Below, piece after piece: positions 1 through 6,793 of a DNA stretch of 7,095 nucleotides. The stretch's first letter is position 1. The number at the start of each line of letters is the position of its first letter. The stretch is taken from NCBI GenBank assembly GCA_904501765.1, contig CAJGCM010000114.1:1-7095 (forward strand), read 5' to 3'. The notes beneath the pieces were generated by a model, which had not been told where the DNA came from, searched no databases, and saw nothing but the letters and a program-made list of their open reading frames with translations. Source of the DNA: an uncultured Clostridia bacterium (lineage in GTDB: Bacteria > Bacillota > Clostridia > Oscillospirales > CAG-272). The position numbers were made by a program, and so were the translations under genes.

Positions 1-1
1 G

Positions 2-1147
2 TACTATATCAGGGACGTAAACGTAAACAACATCGGTGATGAAATCCGTATTCTTCTTCAGGCGTACCTTTACAACGTCTGCGGAAACGATGCGGACTTC
101 AAGAGCAGAATGAAGAAGGAATTCGGCGAGCTTCTTGCAAGTGTAAAGAATAACACACCGAATTACGACAACAAGATTAAGGAAAGAGCTCTTGATTTTA
201 TCAACGCATACGTTTACAAAACAAACAGCGAGTATCCCGAGCTTCAGGGATATTGCCAGGATTACAAGAAGATGATAACCGCTCTTGAGGATGCGGAGAA
301 GAACGTTGAATTTGCAAAATATTTCACAGAGCTTCTGGAGGCTGACAGCTCGGCTCCTATGAATCTGCTTGAAAGAATTGAGAACGTTCTTTACGATTTG
401 GTTAATACTTACGACGAGGCAGAGCTTGCAATAATCAAGAGTATGGACCATAACGACATGATTCTTCGTGCAAGAGGCGACCTTGCTGCGGCTCAGAAAA
501 TGTATGATATCAAATACCGCCCCGAGAAGGCTCAGTCCCTCGGCGACCTTATGGTAAAGCTTGCATTACCCGCAAGTAACGAAGAGGTAGATATCAGAGT
601 ACGCAAATTTGCCGTAACCTTCTTATGTCAGAACATAATAGCTGCCTTCAGAGATTACAGAAAGCACTATCAGGCTATGACAAGCGAAAATCACCCCGTC
701 ACAATCGACAGCTTTACTGTTACGGTTAATGAGAAACGCCCTGCCGATGCAGAGGCAGAGCTCAGAGACTGCTATAAGAAAAACAGAAGCAAGTTCATAA
801 GACGTGACAAAAAGGTTAAAACACTTTCCATATTCACGATTATATTCTGGCTTTCCTGGATTGCATGTACAGCAATCTGCGCAGCAACCTCCTGGAACGT
901 TATAGCCGTTGTATGCTTCGTGCTTACGTTCCTTGCTTCGGCAGGCTTCACCGCTTGGCTTATCTATCAGATTAAAGTCGCGGGTGCAGAAGTGACGAGG
1001 CGAATGCATAGAGGCCTTGAAAAGCTTGTAGAAATCGTACGCGGTATTCAGGATTGGCGTAAAAAATATAACGAAGCTGATAAAAACGGCGAGGTTATTT
1101 TCGAAGTGCTTGAAAAATTTATGAAGAATGAGGAGGACGGACAATGA
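2..1147 (+). CDS. Paralog A: helical protein with C-terminal membrane hairpin (5'-truncated by window edge)
   Basis: The reading frame is open from base 2, so the gene starts upstream of the window. The methionine at 110 is internal: the 36 residues before it match paralog B (YYIRDV..DEIRILLQAYL against B's YFESVV..DETAILLQSYI). By that alignment about 180 N-terminal residues are missing, giving a full length near 560. The visible 381 residues are mostly charged helices. Counting from M110, residues 156-169 hold the motif EEVDIRVRKFA shared with B, and HPVTI is at 195-199. Two hydrophobic helices lie at about 238-258 and 263-287, after the basic run KKNRSKFIRRDKKVK and before RRMHR. By the positive-inside rule both the large N-terminal part and the roughly 50-residue tail should be cytoplasmic. 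The stop TGA overlaps the start of the next gene as ATGA, so the two are translationally coupled. I recognise no named family; the function is unknown. The gene being real is near certain. Confidence 0.93.
   Translation, partial: YYIRDVNVNNIGDEIRILLQAYLYNVCGNDADFKSRMKKEFGELLASVKNNTPNYDNKIKERALDFINAYVYKTNSEYPELQGYCQDYKKMITALEDAEKNVEFAKYFTELLEADSSAPMNLLERIENVLYDLVNTYDEAELAIIKSMDHNDMILRARGDLAAAQKMYDIKYRPEKAQSLGDLMVKLALPASNEEVDIRVRKFAVTFLCQNIIAAFRDYRKHYQAMTSENHPVTIDSFTVTVNEKRPADAEAELRDCYKKNRSKFIRRDKKVKTLSIFTIIFWLSWIACTAICAATSWNVIAVVCFVLTFLASAGFTAWLIYQIKVAGAEVTRRMHRGLEKLVEIVRGIQDWRKKYNEADKNGEVIFEVLEKFMKNEEDGQ
1131..1136 (+). promoter_or_regulatory. Ribosome binding site of paralog B
   Basis: AGGAGG lies 7 bases before the ATG at 1144, inside the last codons of paralog A. 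Together with the ATGA overlap this fixes the start of paralog B and indicates coupled translation. Confidence 0.9.
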
Positions 1148-2784
1148 GTAGTAATGCTCAGAGCATCATTAACGAATTGAATTCTGTTATCGGTGGTTTT
1201 ACATCCCAGGTTGATTCAAGAATACATACTATAGATCAGCAAACCGAAATCACCAGAAGAACAGCATCGAATGCTCTTGAAAAAATCAATACGTTTAAAG
1301 AGGGTATGATTGCAAATGAACAAATGCAGGCTGCCCACGAGAATATTTTAAGACTTGACCAGGTTATCAGGGAAAAGTTCGAGTCTAATATCAAGGTAAG
1401 AAAAACTGTATCGGGTGTCGTTAAGGACTTCGATATAAACCTTTGCCGTAATTCAACAATCGAGGAGCTTTCCGAGGAGCTTTGGATTACGAGCTCAAGA
1501 TACTGGCTTTCCTTCGCTCTTATAGCTATAAGCGCATGGGTAAACGACAGTAAAACTCTTGCAGATAACGCAATTTCCGAGTCGGTTCGTACAAACGACA
1601 TAAAGAGTAACCTCTTCTTCTGTCTTGTAAACCTCAGATTTGGAAGAACCGATATTGCAAGAATGTGGCTTACCGATTACTTTGAGTCGGTAGTTCCCAC
1701 AGAGGTAAGAGATGAAACTGCAATACTTCTTCAGTCTTACATCAACGGTGTCTTCGGTACAGACAAGGCGCTCCAGGCCGAGGTACAGGATGTAATTGAC
1801 CAGTGGGTTAAGGAAATTAACATCGACGAAACTCTCAGCGAGGAGCTTGTTCAGGACTATGAGAGATATATCCTGAATATAAACGTTGATAAGAAATTCG
1901 CTTGTCCCAACCTTGCAAGATACTGCTCTAATGCGGCAGAACTCAGAGAGCCCTATCTCGAGAGCTTCAAGTATGAAAAGCTCATAACTCTTATTCAGTC
2001 CCTTGACGTTGAGTCTATCGTACAGAATGCTGCTAACTATAAGCAGAGAATTGACGCTATAATCTCCGACCTTATCACTAACTATGATGAGGAGGAGCAG
2101 GAAATCAAGAATCAGCGCGAATATTATCAGCTTGTTATGGATAACAAGGGTAATATCGAGGCTGCCGAGGCTCAGTATGACGAGCGTATGAAGATTCGCA
2201 ATATGACTCAGAACTTCGGTAGAAAGCTTCTTTCCTGGTCTATCTATAAGACCTCCGAAGAGGTTGATATTCACGTTCGTAAGTTTGCGTTCCAGAACTC
2301 CAAGAGCTGGTTCGTTCCCGCCCTTGAGAGATGGTCAACAGGCTTTGAAGAGAAATTCCCCACAACATATCCTATTGCAATAGGTGATTGGTCCTGCGTA
2401 AGTAACGGTGAAGACCAGTACGAGCAGGAAACCAGCTTCAGAGAGCATCTTGAGGAGCATAAGTACAGAAAGATGTACTTCAACGCAACCAACATTAAGA
2501 TGTTCGTATTCTTCGCACTTGCTCTTATAGCAGGTATTGTTTTCATGACAAGCGTTCCCGAGTTCGGCCTTTACATCGGACTTATAGGCTTGGCAGCGGC
2601 TCTCGTTCTGGCGATTGTTATTATCGTTCGTTGCGCTACTGCGGGAAGCAAGTTCAGGAAGATGGTTAATGATAACCTAAGTATTCTTGCCGCGTGTATG
2701 GCAGAGCTTGCGCAAATCAGAAATACCTACTATGCGAACATTCAGAACAAGAACGAGCTCTTCAACCTTATAGAGCATCTTTAA
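1144..2784 (+). CDS. Paralog B: coiled-coil/TPR-like protein with C-terminal two-helix membrane anchor
   Basis: Complete 546-residue protein of unknown function and the best template for the family in this cluster. Residues 1-85 are polar and helical, likely coiled coil. Residues 115-180 (RYWLSFALIAISAW onward to MWLTDYF) look like two TPR-type helical hairpins and align with paralog C. Residues 180-360 are helical; a G-N-I-E-A-A-E-A-x-Y stretch at 336-345 recurs in A and C. The motif EEVDIHVRKFA is at 372-382 and YPIAI at 409-413. Transmembrane helices lie at about 451-470 and 474-496, bounded by HKYRK and SKFRK, so both ends are predicted to be cytoplasmic. A helical tail of about 50 residues follows, ending ELFNLIEHL. 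There is no signal peptide and no catalytic motif that I can see, which suits a scaffold or adaptor role at the inner face of the membrane. Start chosen from the AGGAGG site and the overlap with the previous gene. Confidence 0.95.
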   Translation: MSSNAQSIINELNSVIGGFTSQVDSRIHTIDQQTEITRRTASNALEKINTFKEGMIANEQMQAAHENILRLDQVIREKFESNIKVRKTVSGVVKDFDINLCRNSTIEELSEELWITSSRYWLSFALIAISAWVNDSKTLADNAISESVRTNDIKSNLFFCLVNLRFGRTDIARMWLTDYFESVVPTEVRDETAILLQSYINGVFGTDKALQAEVQDVIDQWVKEINIDETLSEELVQDYERYILNINVDKKFACPNLARYCSNAAELREPYLESFKYEKLITLIQSLDVESIVQNAANYKQRIDAIISDLITNYDEEEQEIKNQREYYQLVMDNKGNIEAAEAQYDERMKIRNMTQNFGRKLLSWSIYKTSEEVDIHVRKFAFQNSKSWFVPALERWSTGFEEKFPTTYPIAIGDWSCVSNGEDQYEQETSFREHLEEHKYRKMYFNATNIKMFVFFALALIAGIVFMTSVPEFGLYIGLIGLAAALVLAIVIIVRCATAGSKFRKMVNDNLSILAACMAELAQIRNTYYANIQNKNELFNLIEHL

Positions 2785-2804
2785 TCCTAACATTTTAAAT
2801 TTAT

Positions 2805-2811
2805 AAAGGAG
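2805..2811 (+). promoter_or_regulatory. Ribosome binding site of the 53-aa acidic protein
   Basis: AAAGGAG sits 7 bases before the ATG at 2819. The site is the main support that this very short frame is translated. The 34-base gap from 2785 to 2818 is AT-rich; I see no hairpin terminator or convincing promoter in it. Confidence 0.85.
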
Positions 2812-2818
2812 ATTTATT

Positions 2819-2980
2819 ATGAATAACGAAGAAGTAATGCTTAACGATGAAGTTAACGCTGATATGTTTGATGCAGTTGATCAGGCTGAGGAGCTTGATG
2901 CAAACGAAGAAAAATTAAAGGAAATGAACAAGAAGCTTCCCAAGTGGAGCCTTGAACCTCCTAAGGGCTTTTTGAAATAA
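2819..2980 (+). CDS. Small acidic protein, 53 aa, with basic Trp/Pro-containing tail
   Basis: A 53-residue frame between paralog B and the next gene, with a strong ribosome binding site and tight spacing on both sides (34 bases before, 10 after). Its charge is sharply split. Residues 1-31 contain 12 Asp/Glu and no Lys/Arg, while all seven lysines are in residues 32-53. The tail reads KKLPKWSLEPPKGFLK, with a single Trp, three prolines and a Phe near the end, which looks like a short binding peptide. There is no transmembrane segment or signal peptide; it is probably mostly disordered or helical in the acidic half. The position just before the ATPase module suggests an adaptor, regulator or substrate of that complex, but this is inference. 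I do not recognise the family. Confidence that it is a gene is high; function unknown. Confidence 0.82.
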   Translation: MNNEEVMLNDEVNADMFDAVDQAEELDANEEKLKEMNKKLPKWSLEPPKGFLK

Positions 2981-2990
2981 GCCGTAAAAT

Positions 2991-3482
2991 ATGTTCTGGT
3001 TTAAAAAAAAGGAAAAAAAGCGTGTTTATCCGGCTGTATATTCCGAATGGTTGTCGGAATTTAAGCGTCTGGAGGATTCGTTTTTGTCCGAAGCGGACAG
3101 CGTAATGCTTTCCGGAGGAGATCTTACAGACAAAAAATACAGTATCGTGAATTTTGAGAACAGCCTTTCTGGCTTTCTTGAAAAGCAGATACAAATGTTT
3201 TTTGCGAAATTTTCCAAGGATATCGAAGCAAATATTGACGAGGGGAATTGCGAATATATGCTCCTTATAATCAGGAGATATAATCTTAAGTATAACAACC
3301 TGTTCTTTTTTGAGAATTTCGCCTTTCTTGATGCGAAATACAAAAACGAGCTTGTCTGTGAGCTTAAGGGAAAGCTGAATTCCTACAACAATGATTTGCT
3401 CAGATATTTCAGTAAGATTTCCGAATATACCGATACGATGTACGAGGTTACGCTCGGAATAAAAAGACTTATTGAAGTTTAA
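2991..3482 (+). CDS. Hypothetical protein, 163 aa, basic aromatic N-terminus
   Basis: A soluble-looking helical protein with no motif I recognise. It begins MFWFKKKEKKR, an aromatic then basic stretch that could lie on the membrane surface, followed by predicted helices rich in Phe, Tyr and Lys; no segment is hydrophobic enough to be a clear transmembrane helix. It follows the 53-aa gene by 10 bases and precedes the ATPase start by 18, so it belongs to the same transcript. The ATG at 2991 has no Shine-Dalgarno sequence close by, so translation may depend on ribosomes finishing the gene before it. An in-frame TTG at 3084 does have GGAGG 8 bases upstream (3071-3075), and would give a 132-residue form lacking the basic N-terminus. 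Phenylalanine is coded mainly by TTT here (11 of 15 by my count), unlike paralog B (6 of 27). Real gene likely; exact start less certain. Confidence 0.85.
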   Translation: MFWFKKKEKKRVYPAVYSEWLSEFKRLEDSFLSEADSVMLSGGDLTDKKYSIVNFENSLSGFLEKQIQMFFAKFSKDIEANIDEGNCEYMLLIIRRYNLKYNNLFFFENFAFLDAKYKNELVCELKGKLNSYNNDLLRYFSKISEYTDTMYEVTLGIKRLIEV

Positions 3483-3488
3483 TTGATA

Positions 3489-3494
3489 GAGGTG
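3489..3494 (+). promoter_or_regulatory. Ribosome binding site that decides the ATPase start
   Basis: GAGGTG matches the end of the AGGAGGTG anti-Shine-Dalgarno complement and lies 6 bases before TTG at 3501. The earlier in-frame TTG at 3483 directly follows the previous stop and has no such site before it, so 3501 is the better start. Confidence 0.75.
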
Positions 3495-3500
3495 GCTGTT

Positions 3501-5009
3501 TTGAGTAATTATTCAGTTGCAAAAGAGGAATTGCTGATATACATAAAGGCGAGAGTTCCGTTTATAGTTATAGAATCCTCAGAGCGAGAGCGTGTGGAGA
3601 AAATGCTTGGAGAATTGGCGCACGAAAATCATTTTACCGCCGATTATTATACAGATGCCAAGCAACTCTGTACTATAGGTGGTAACGGGTCCTCTTCACA
3701 GGATATAAATCACGATCCGCTGAAATACGGGTTTGATAAGCTGAAAAAACACAGAAACACTATATTTGCCATAGGCGATATAACTAAAATTGACAGTGAT
3801 AACGCATATAGCAGAGAGTTTCTGAACCTGCTTTATCTTGCGAAGGAAACCGCATCCTCGGTAATTATTATCACGGCTGATACAATTTGGTCAAGGCTCA
3901 GCGTTCTCGGCGCTATGGTTAAGCTTGATTTTCCGAATCAGGGGGAAATCGCAACTATAGTAAGAGGCTTTGTAGACGAATACAAAAGAGCCTTTACAGT
4001 CGAATGGACCGATAAGGAGGTTGTCAGAGTAGCAACTCTTCTTAAAGGGCTTTCCGAAATACAGCTTGATAACGTTCTCTCGGCTGAAATAATAGCCAAT
4101 AACGGTCTTTATTCAAAAAACATCGATAAGCTGGTCAGAAAAAAAGACAGACTGTTCGGAGGCGTAGGCGCCGTTCAGCTGATTCCTTTGCCCGATAAAA
4201 TTTCTGTTTCGGGAATGGAAAATCTTAAAGCGTGGCTGACTATGAAAAAGGACGTCTTTTTCGCAGACGATGCTATGCTTCAGAAATTCGACCTTAAAGT
4301 ACCTAAGGGAATACTTTTAGCCGGAGTGCCCGGCTGCGGAAAATCCTTCTGCGCAAAGATGATAGCTAAGGAATGGGGATTACCTCTTTACAAATTCGAC
4401 ATAGGTAACCTGTTCGATAAATGGATGGGCGAAAGCGAGCGCAAAATGCGTGAATCCCTCAAATTTATCGACAACGTAGCCCCTTGTGTTCTCTGGATAG
4501 ATGAAATCGAAAAGGTTTTATCTACCTCGGATACCTCAAACGACACGGGAAACAGAATTTTAGGTCAGTTCCTTTTCTGGCTTCAGGAATCGCTCTCCAG
4601 AGTCTTCCTGGTTGCTACCGCTAACAATATAGAGAAATTACCCGCAGAGCTGTTCAGAAAGGGAAGGTTCTCCGAAATATTCTTCGCCGACCTCCCAAAT
4701 GATAGAGAGCGGGCAGACACTATAAATCTTTACGCAAGAAAGTCCTTGCACGTTGAGTTTTCTCCCGAGGAGCTTGAAAATCTTGTTGACATAACGAGAG
4801 GATACAGCTATTCGGATATCGAAACTGCAATTAAGGAAGTGTCGCACACACTGATTATAAATCCGGATACGGAAATTTCCATGGGTATGATAGTTTCGCA
4901 AATACAGAGCATTTTACCTATAACAAAGAGCAATCCCGAGCTTGTAGAAAAATGCAGAGCCTGGGGTCGCGACAAAGCTATAAACGTTTCAAAGAAGGAG
5001 GAAAATTAA
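3501..5009 (+). CDS. Ycf46-like AAA+ ATPase
   Basis: 502 residues from the TTG at 3501 (an upstream TTG at 3483 would add six). The architecture fits the Ycf46 family known from cyanobacteria and plastids. An N-terminal domain begins EELLIYIKARVPFIVIES, and contains a degenerate nucleotide-domain-like region (about 85-155) without a Walker A. A linker with the LKGLSEIQLDNVLSAEII pattern (about 182-198) follows, then a classical AAA module. In the AAA module (502-residue numbering) I see Walker A GVPGCGKS at 275-282, pore loop FDKWMGESE at 305-313, Walker B LWIDE ending at D334/E335, sensor 1 in ATANN at 372-376, arginine fingers R386 and R389 in FRKGRF, and a sensor-2 region GYSYSDI at 434-440. 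No protease domain or membrane segment is present. With every motif intact it should be an active cytoplasmic, probably hexameric, remodeller that threads or pulls a protein substrate. The likely partners are the flanking membrane paralogs; this is inference from context. Confidence 0.93.
   Translation: MSNYSVAKEELLIYIKARVPFIVIESSERERVEKMLGELAHENHFTADYYTDAKQLCTIGGNGSSSQDINHDPLKYGFDKLKKHRNTIFAIGDITKIDSDNAYSREFLNLLYLAKETASSVIIITADTIWSRLSVLGAMVKLDFPNQGEIATIVRGFVDEYKRAFTVEWTDKEVVRVATLLKGLSEIQLDNVLSAEIIANNGLYSKNIDKLVRKKDRLFGGVGAVQLIPLPDKISVSGMENLKAWLTMKKDVFFADDAMLQKFDLKVPKGILLAGVPGCGKSFCAKMIAKEWGLPLYKFDIGNLFDKWMGESERKMRESLKFIDNVAPCVLWIDEIEKVLSTSDTSNDTGNRILGQFLFWLQESLSRVFLVATANNIEKLPAELFRKGRFSEIFFADLPNDRERADTINLYARKSLHVEFSPEELENLVDITRGYSYSDIETAIKEVSHTLIINPDTEISMGMIVSQIQSILPITKSNPELVEKCRAWGRDKAINVSKKEEN
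4995..5001 (+). promoter_or_regulatory. Ribosome binding site of paralog C
   Basis: AAGGAGG lies 9 bases before ATG at 5011, inside the last codons of the ATPase gene. Only one base separates the ATPase stop (5007-5009) from this start, so the two proteins are likely made in a coupled way. Confidence 0.9.
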
Positions 5010-5010
5010 T

Positions 5011-6756
5011 ATGGACGCAAGTCAATTGCGAAGTGAGATCTATCGCTTAGAGCGTGAGTGTTCCGAGCTTGCATCGGAAAACGCTGAAATGCAGCGTGAA
5101 ATCGGTGCAATTTGCTCATCTGCCCGTAGCGCTACCAACAATCTGGTACGCACACAGGAAACTGCGAAGAATTTACTTGACAAATCTGCGAACGTTGTCG
5201 AGTATGCCGACCAGACACTCAATGCTGTTATAGCCGAACAGGACCATATCAGCTTGCTCTATCAGGGATTTGGTCACATAGAAACAGCAAATAAAAAGAT
5301 TCGTGAATTGAACGATAAAATCTATTACGAGTTTGCCAATTTCAGAATGGTAAGAAAGATTGTAAGAGCGTTTGTTGACAATATCAACCTCGATATGGTT
5401 AAGCCTGAGCTTATATACAAATCTATCGAGAAGGAGCATTTACAGTCTCCTGATTTCTGGCTCTCGTGCGCTATGCTTGCCATCATGCACTGGAGAGATG
5501 ACGAAAAGGAAGCCGCAGCACGTGCGCTTGATAAGGCTTTGGAGCTTGATGACAGACAGACAATGCTCTTCTTTATGTCCTTCAATCTTCTTCTCGGACG
5601 CAGAGATGCGGCGCTGAAGTGGTTTGAGTGCTATAGAAGAGCTGAAAAGACAGGTAACGATGCATCATTCGCTCTTCTGCTTCTCCACGCAACTAACTTA
5701 AGAGAGGATGAGCAGGACGAATTAACCGTAAGAATTAAGGAATATCTCTTTGAGGAATTTGAGAGATCCAAGTCTATGAACGACTGGGATGAGCTTGTAG
5801 AATACGTAAAGGATCACCTTGTTCAGTTCAATTCGTCAGAGAAGATTGTCTTCAACAATCTTCGTAACTACGTCAAGGATTACTCCGTTATGGCGAACAC
5901 AATCGCTATGGCGAGAGATAACAGCGCAATCCTTGAATTTATAAGCTCGCTTAATACGGTTTCTCGCGGTAAGGGTTATATTTACATCGAGAAATTTATA
6001 AGCGAAATTCTTGATACTCCCGACAAAAAGGAAAGAGCGTATACCGACGAGATAGCATACAATGAAATGATTATCAAGTGCGTAGGTGATTACGGTCTTG
6101 CCGAGGAGGAGTACAAGAAGGTATACCAGCACGAAACGTCGCCCTTGAACCTTATGCTTGAGTGCGTTAACTGGCTGTTCAGCTCAAGCGACGCAGAGGT
6201 TTCGGAGGTTGCAAGATGCAATATGTTCCTTCTCTGCAGGGAGCTTATTTCCGATGCTGTTAAAAAGTATACCGCAGAATACCGTGCGCAGGTTAAGTCC
6301 GTTCACCCCGTAGCAATCAAGGATTACGCTACTCAAATGAACTTTAACAACAAGGACGCTGAGGTAAGAAAGGTTAACGAGTTCTATAACCGCAAGAGAG
6401 ATTCTCAGCTTGCAACGGTTAAAAATACCACAATGATTATGTGTATCGTATTTGCAGCGCTGCTGTTTGTCGGCGGTATTGCATGTCTTATTTGCAACGG
6501 AATGGTTGAAGGCGGCATACTTCTCATACTTATGGGCGTATGCTTCGTAGCAACCGTAGTCCTTGTAATTATGGCGATAGCTAATTATTTCGGTAATAAA
6601 CGGCGTATCAGGGAAATAATAAAGAATAACGAAGTCGCTCTTGCAAATGTTCTTGCAATAGTAGATAAGCTCTTCGCAGAGTATGCTGAATATCAGAAGC
6701 TTTACGTTGAGTTCGACAGAGTTGTTGACGATATCCTTTACGCAGTTGAGCGCTGA
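5011..6756 (+). CDS. Paralog C: coiled-coil/TPR-like protein with C-terminal two-helix membrane anchor
   Basis: 581 residues, the same architecture as paralog B but more diverged. Residues 5-32 (LRSEIYRLERECSEL and on) show heptad spacing of a coiled coil, longer than in B. Residues 149-210 carry the clearest TPR-like pair in the cluster: FWLSCAMLAIMHWRDD, then EAAARALDKALELDD, then MLFFMSFNLLLGRRDAALKW. The helical middle includes VGDYGLAEEEYKK (358-370), matching the G-x-x-x-A-x-x-x-Y stretch of A and B. The EEVDIxVRKFA motif is only weakly kept (SDAEVSEVARCNMF), but HPVAI is present at 432-436. Transmembrane helices are at about 474-495 and 502-526, flanked by NRKRD and GNKRRIRE, so both ends should be cytoplasmic. 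A 55-residue helical tail ends the protein. No enzyme motif is visible. Its start almost touches the stop of the ATPase, which suggests it may be the subunit most directly tied to the ATPase. Confidence 0.95.
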   Translation: MDASQLRSEIYRLERECSELASENAEMQREIGAICSSARSATNNLVRTQETAKNLLDKSANVVEYADQTLNAVIAEQDHISLLYQGFGHIETANKKIRELNDKIYYEFANFRMVRKIVRAFVDNINLDMVKPELIYKSIEKEHLQSPDFWLSCAMLAIMHWRDDEKEAAARALDKALELDDRQTMLFFMSFNLLLGRRDAALKWFECYRRAEKTGNDASFALLLLHATNLREDEQDELTVRIKEYLFEEFERSKSMNDWDELVEYVKDHLVQFNSSEKIVFNNLRNYVKDYSVMANTIAMARDNSAILEFISSLNTVSRGKGYIYIEKFISEILDTPDKKERAYTDEIAYNEMIIKCVGDYGLAEEEYKKVYQHETSPLNLMLECVNWLFSSSDAEVSEVARCNMFLLCRELISDAVKKYTAEYRAQVKSVHPVAIKDYATQMNFNNKDAEVRKVNEFYNRKRDSQLATVKNTTMIMCIVFAALLFVGGIACLICNGMVEGGILLILMGVCFVATVVLVIMAIANYFGNKRRIREIIKNNEVALANVLAIVDKLFAEYAEYQKLYVEFDRVVDDILYAVER

Positions 6757-6775
6757 TTAAGATTTAAACAAAAAT

Positions 6776-6784
6776 AAAAAGGAG
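6776..6784 (+). promoter_or_regulatory. Ribosome binding site of the last gene
   Basis: AAAAAGGAG ends 9 bases before ATG at 6794. The 37-base gap 6757-6793 is A-rich and has no hairpin that could act as a terminator, so read-through from paralog C is expected. Confidence 0.85.
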
Positions 6785-6793
6785 AATGAGGCA

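Noticed and set aside
110..112. ATG at 110 as the start of paralog A
   Set aside because: The frame is open to base 2 and the 36 residues before it align with paralog B, so this methionine is internal. There is no ribosome binding site before it.
1462..1485. Near-tandem 12-base repeat CGAGGAGCTTTC / CGAGGAGCTTTG
   Set aside because: It encodes EELSEEL within a helix of paralog B and is explained by codon bias on a repeated Glu-Glu-Leu sequence; no sign of a regulatory or mobile repeat.
1495..2274. Long open frame on the - strand (259 aa)
   Set aside because: It lies wholly inside paralog B, whose frame is conserved with A and C. The reverse product has no ribosome binding site I can see and reads as the shadow of a codon-biased gene.
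2785..2818. Possible promoter or terminator between paralog B and the 53-aa gene
   Set aside because: The gap is AT-rich with a small AAATTT palindrome, but there is no stem with a T-run, and any -10-like TATAAA overlaps the ribosome binding site. Not supportable.
3483..3485. TTG at 3483 as the start of the ATPase
   Set aside because: It directly follows the previous stop codon with no Shine-Dalgarno sequence; TTG at 3501 has GAGGTG at the right distance.
5372..5617. 81-aa + strand frame inside paralog C
   Set aside because: It overlaps the TPR-like region of paralog C in another frame; its composition is unlike the neighbouring proteins and it has no good start signal.
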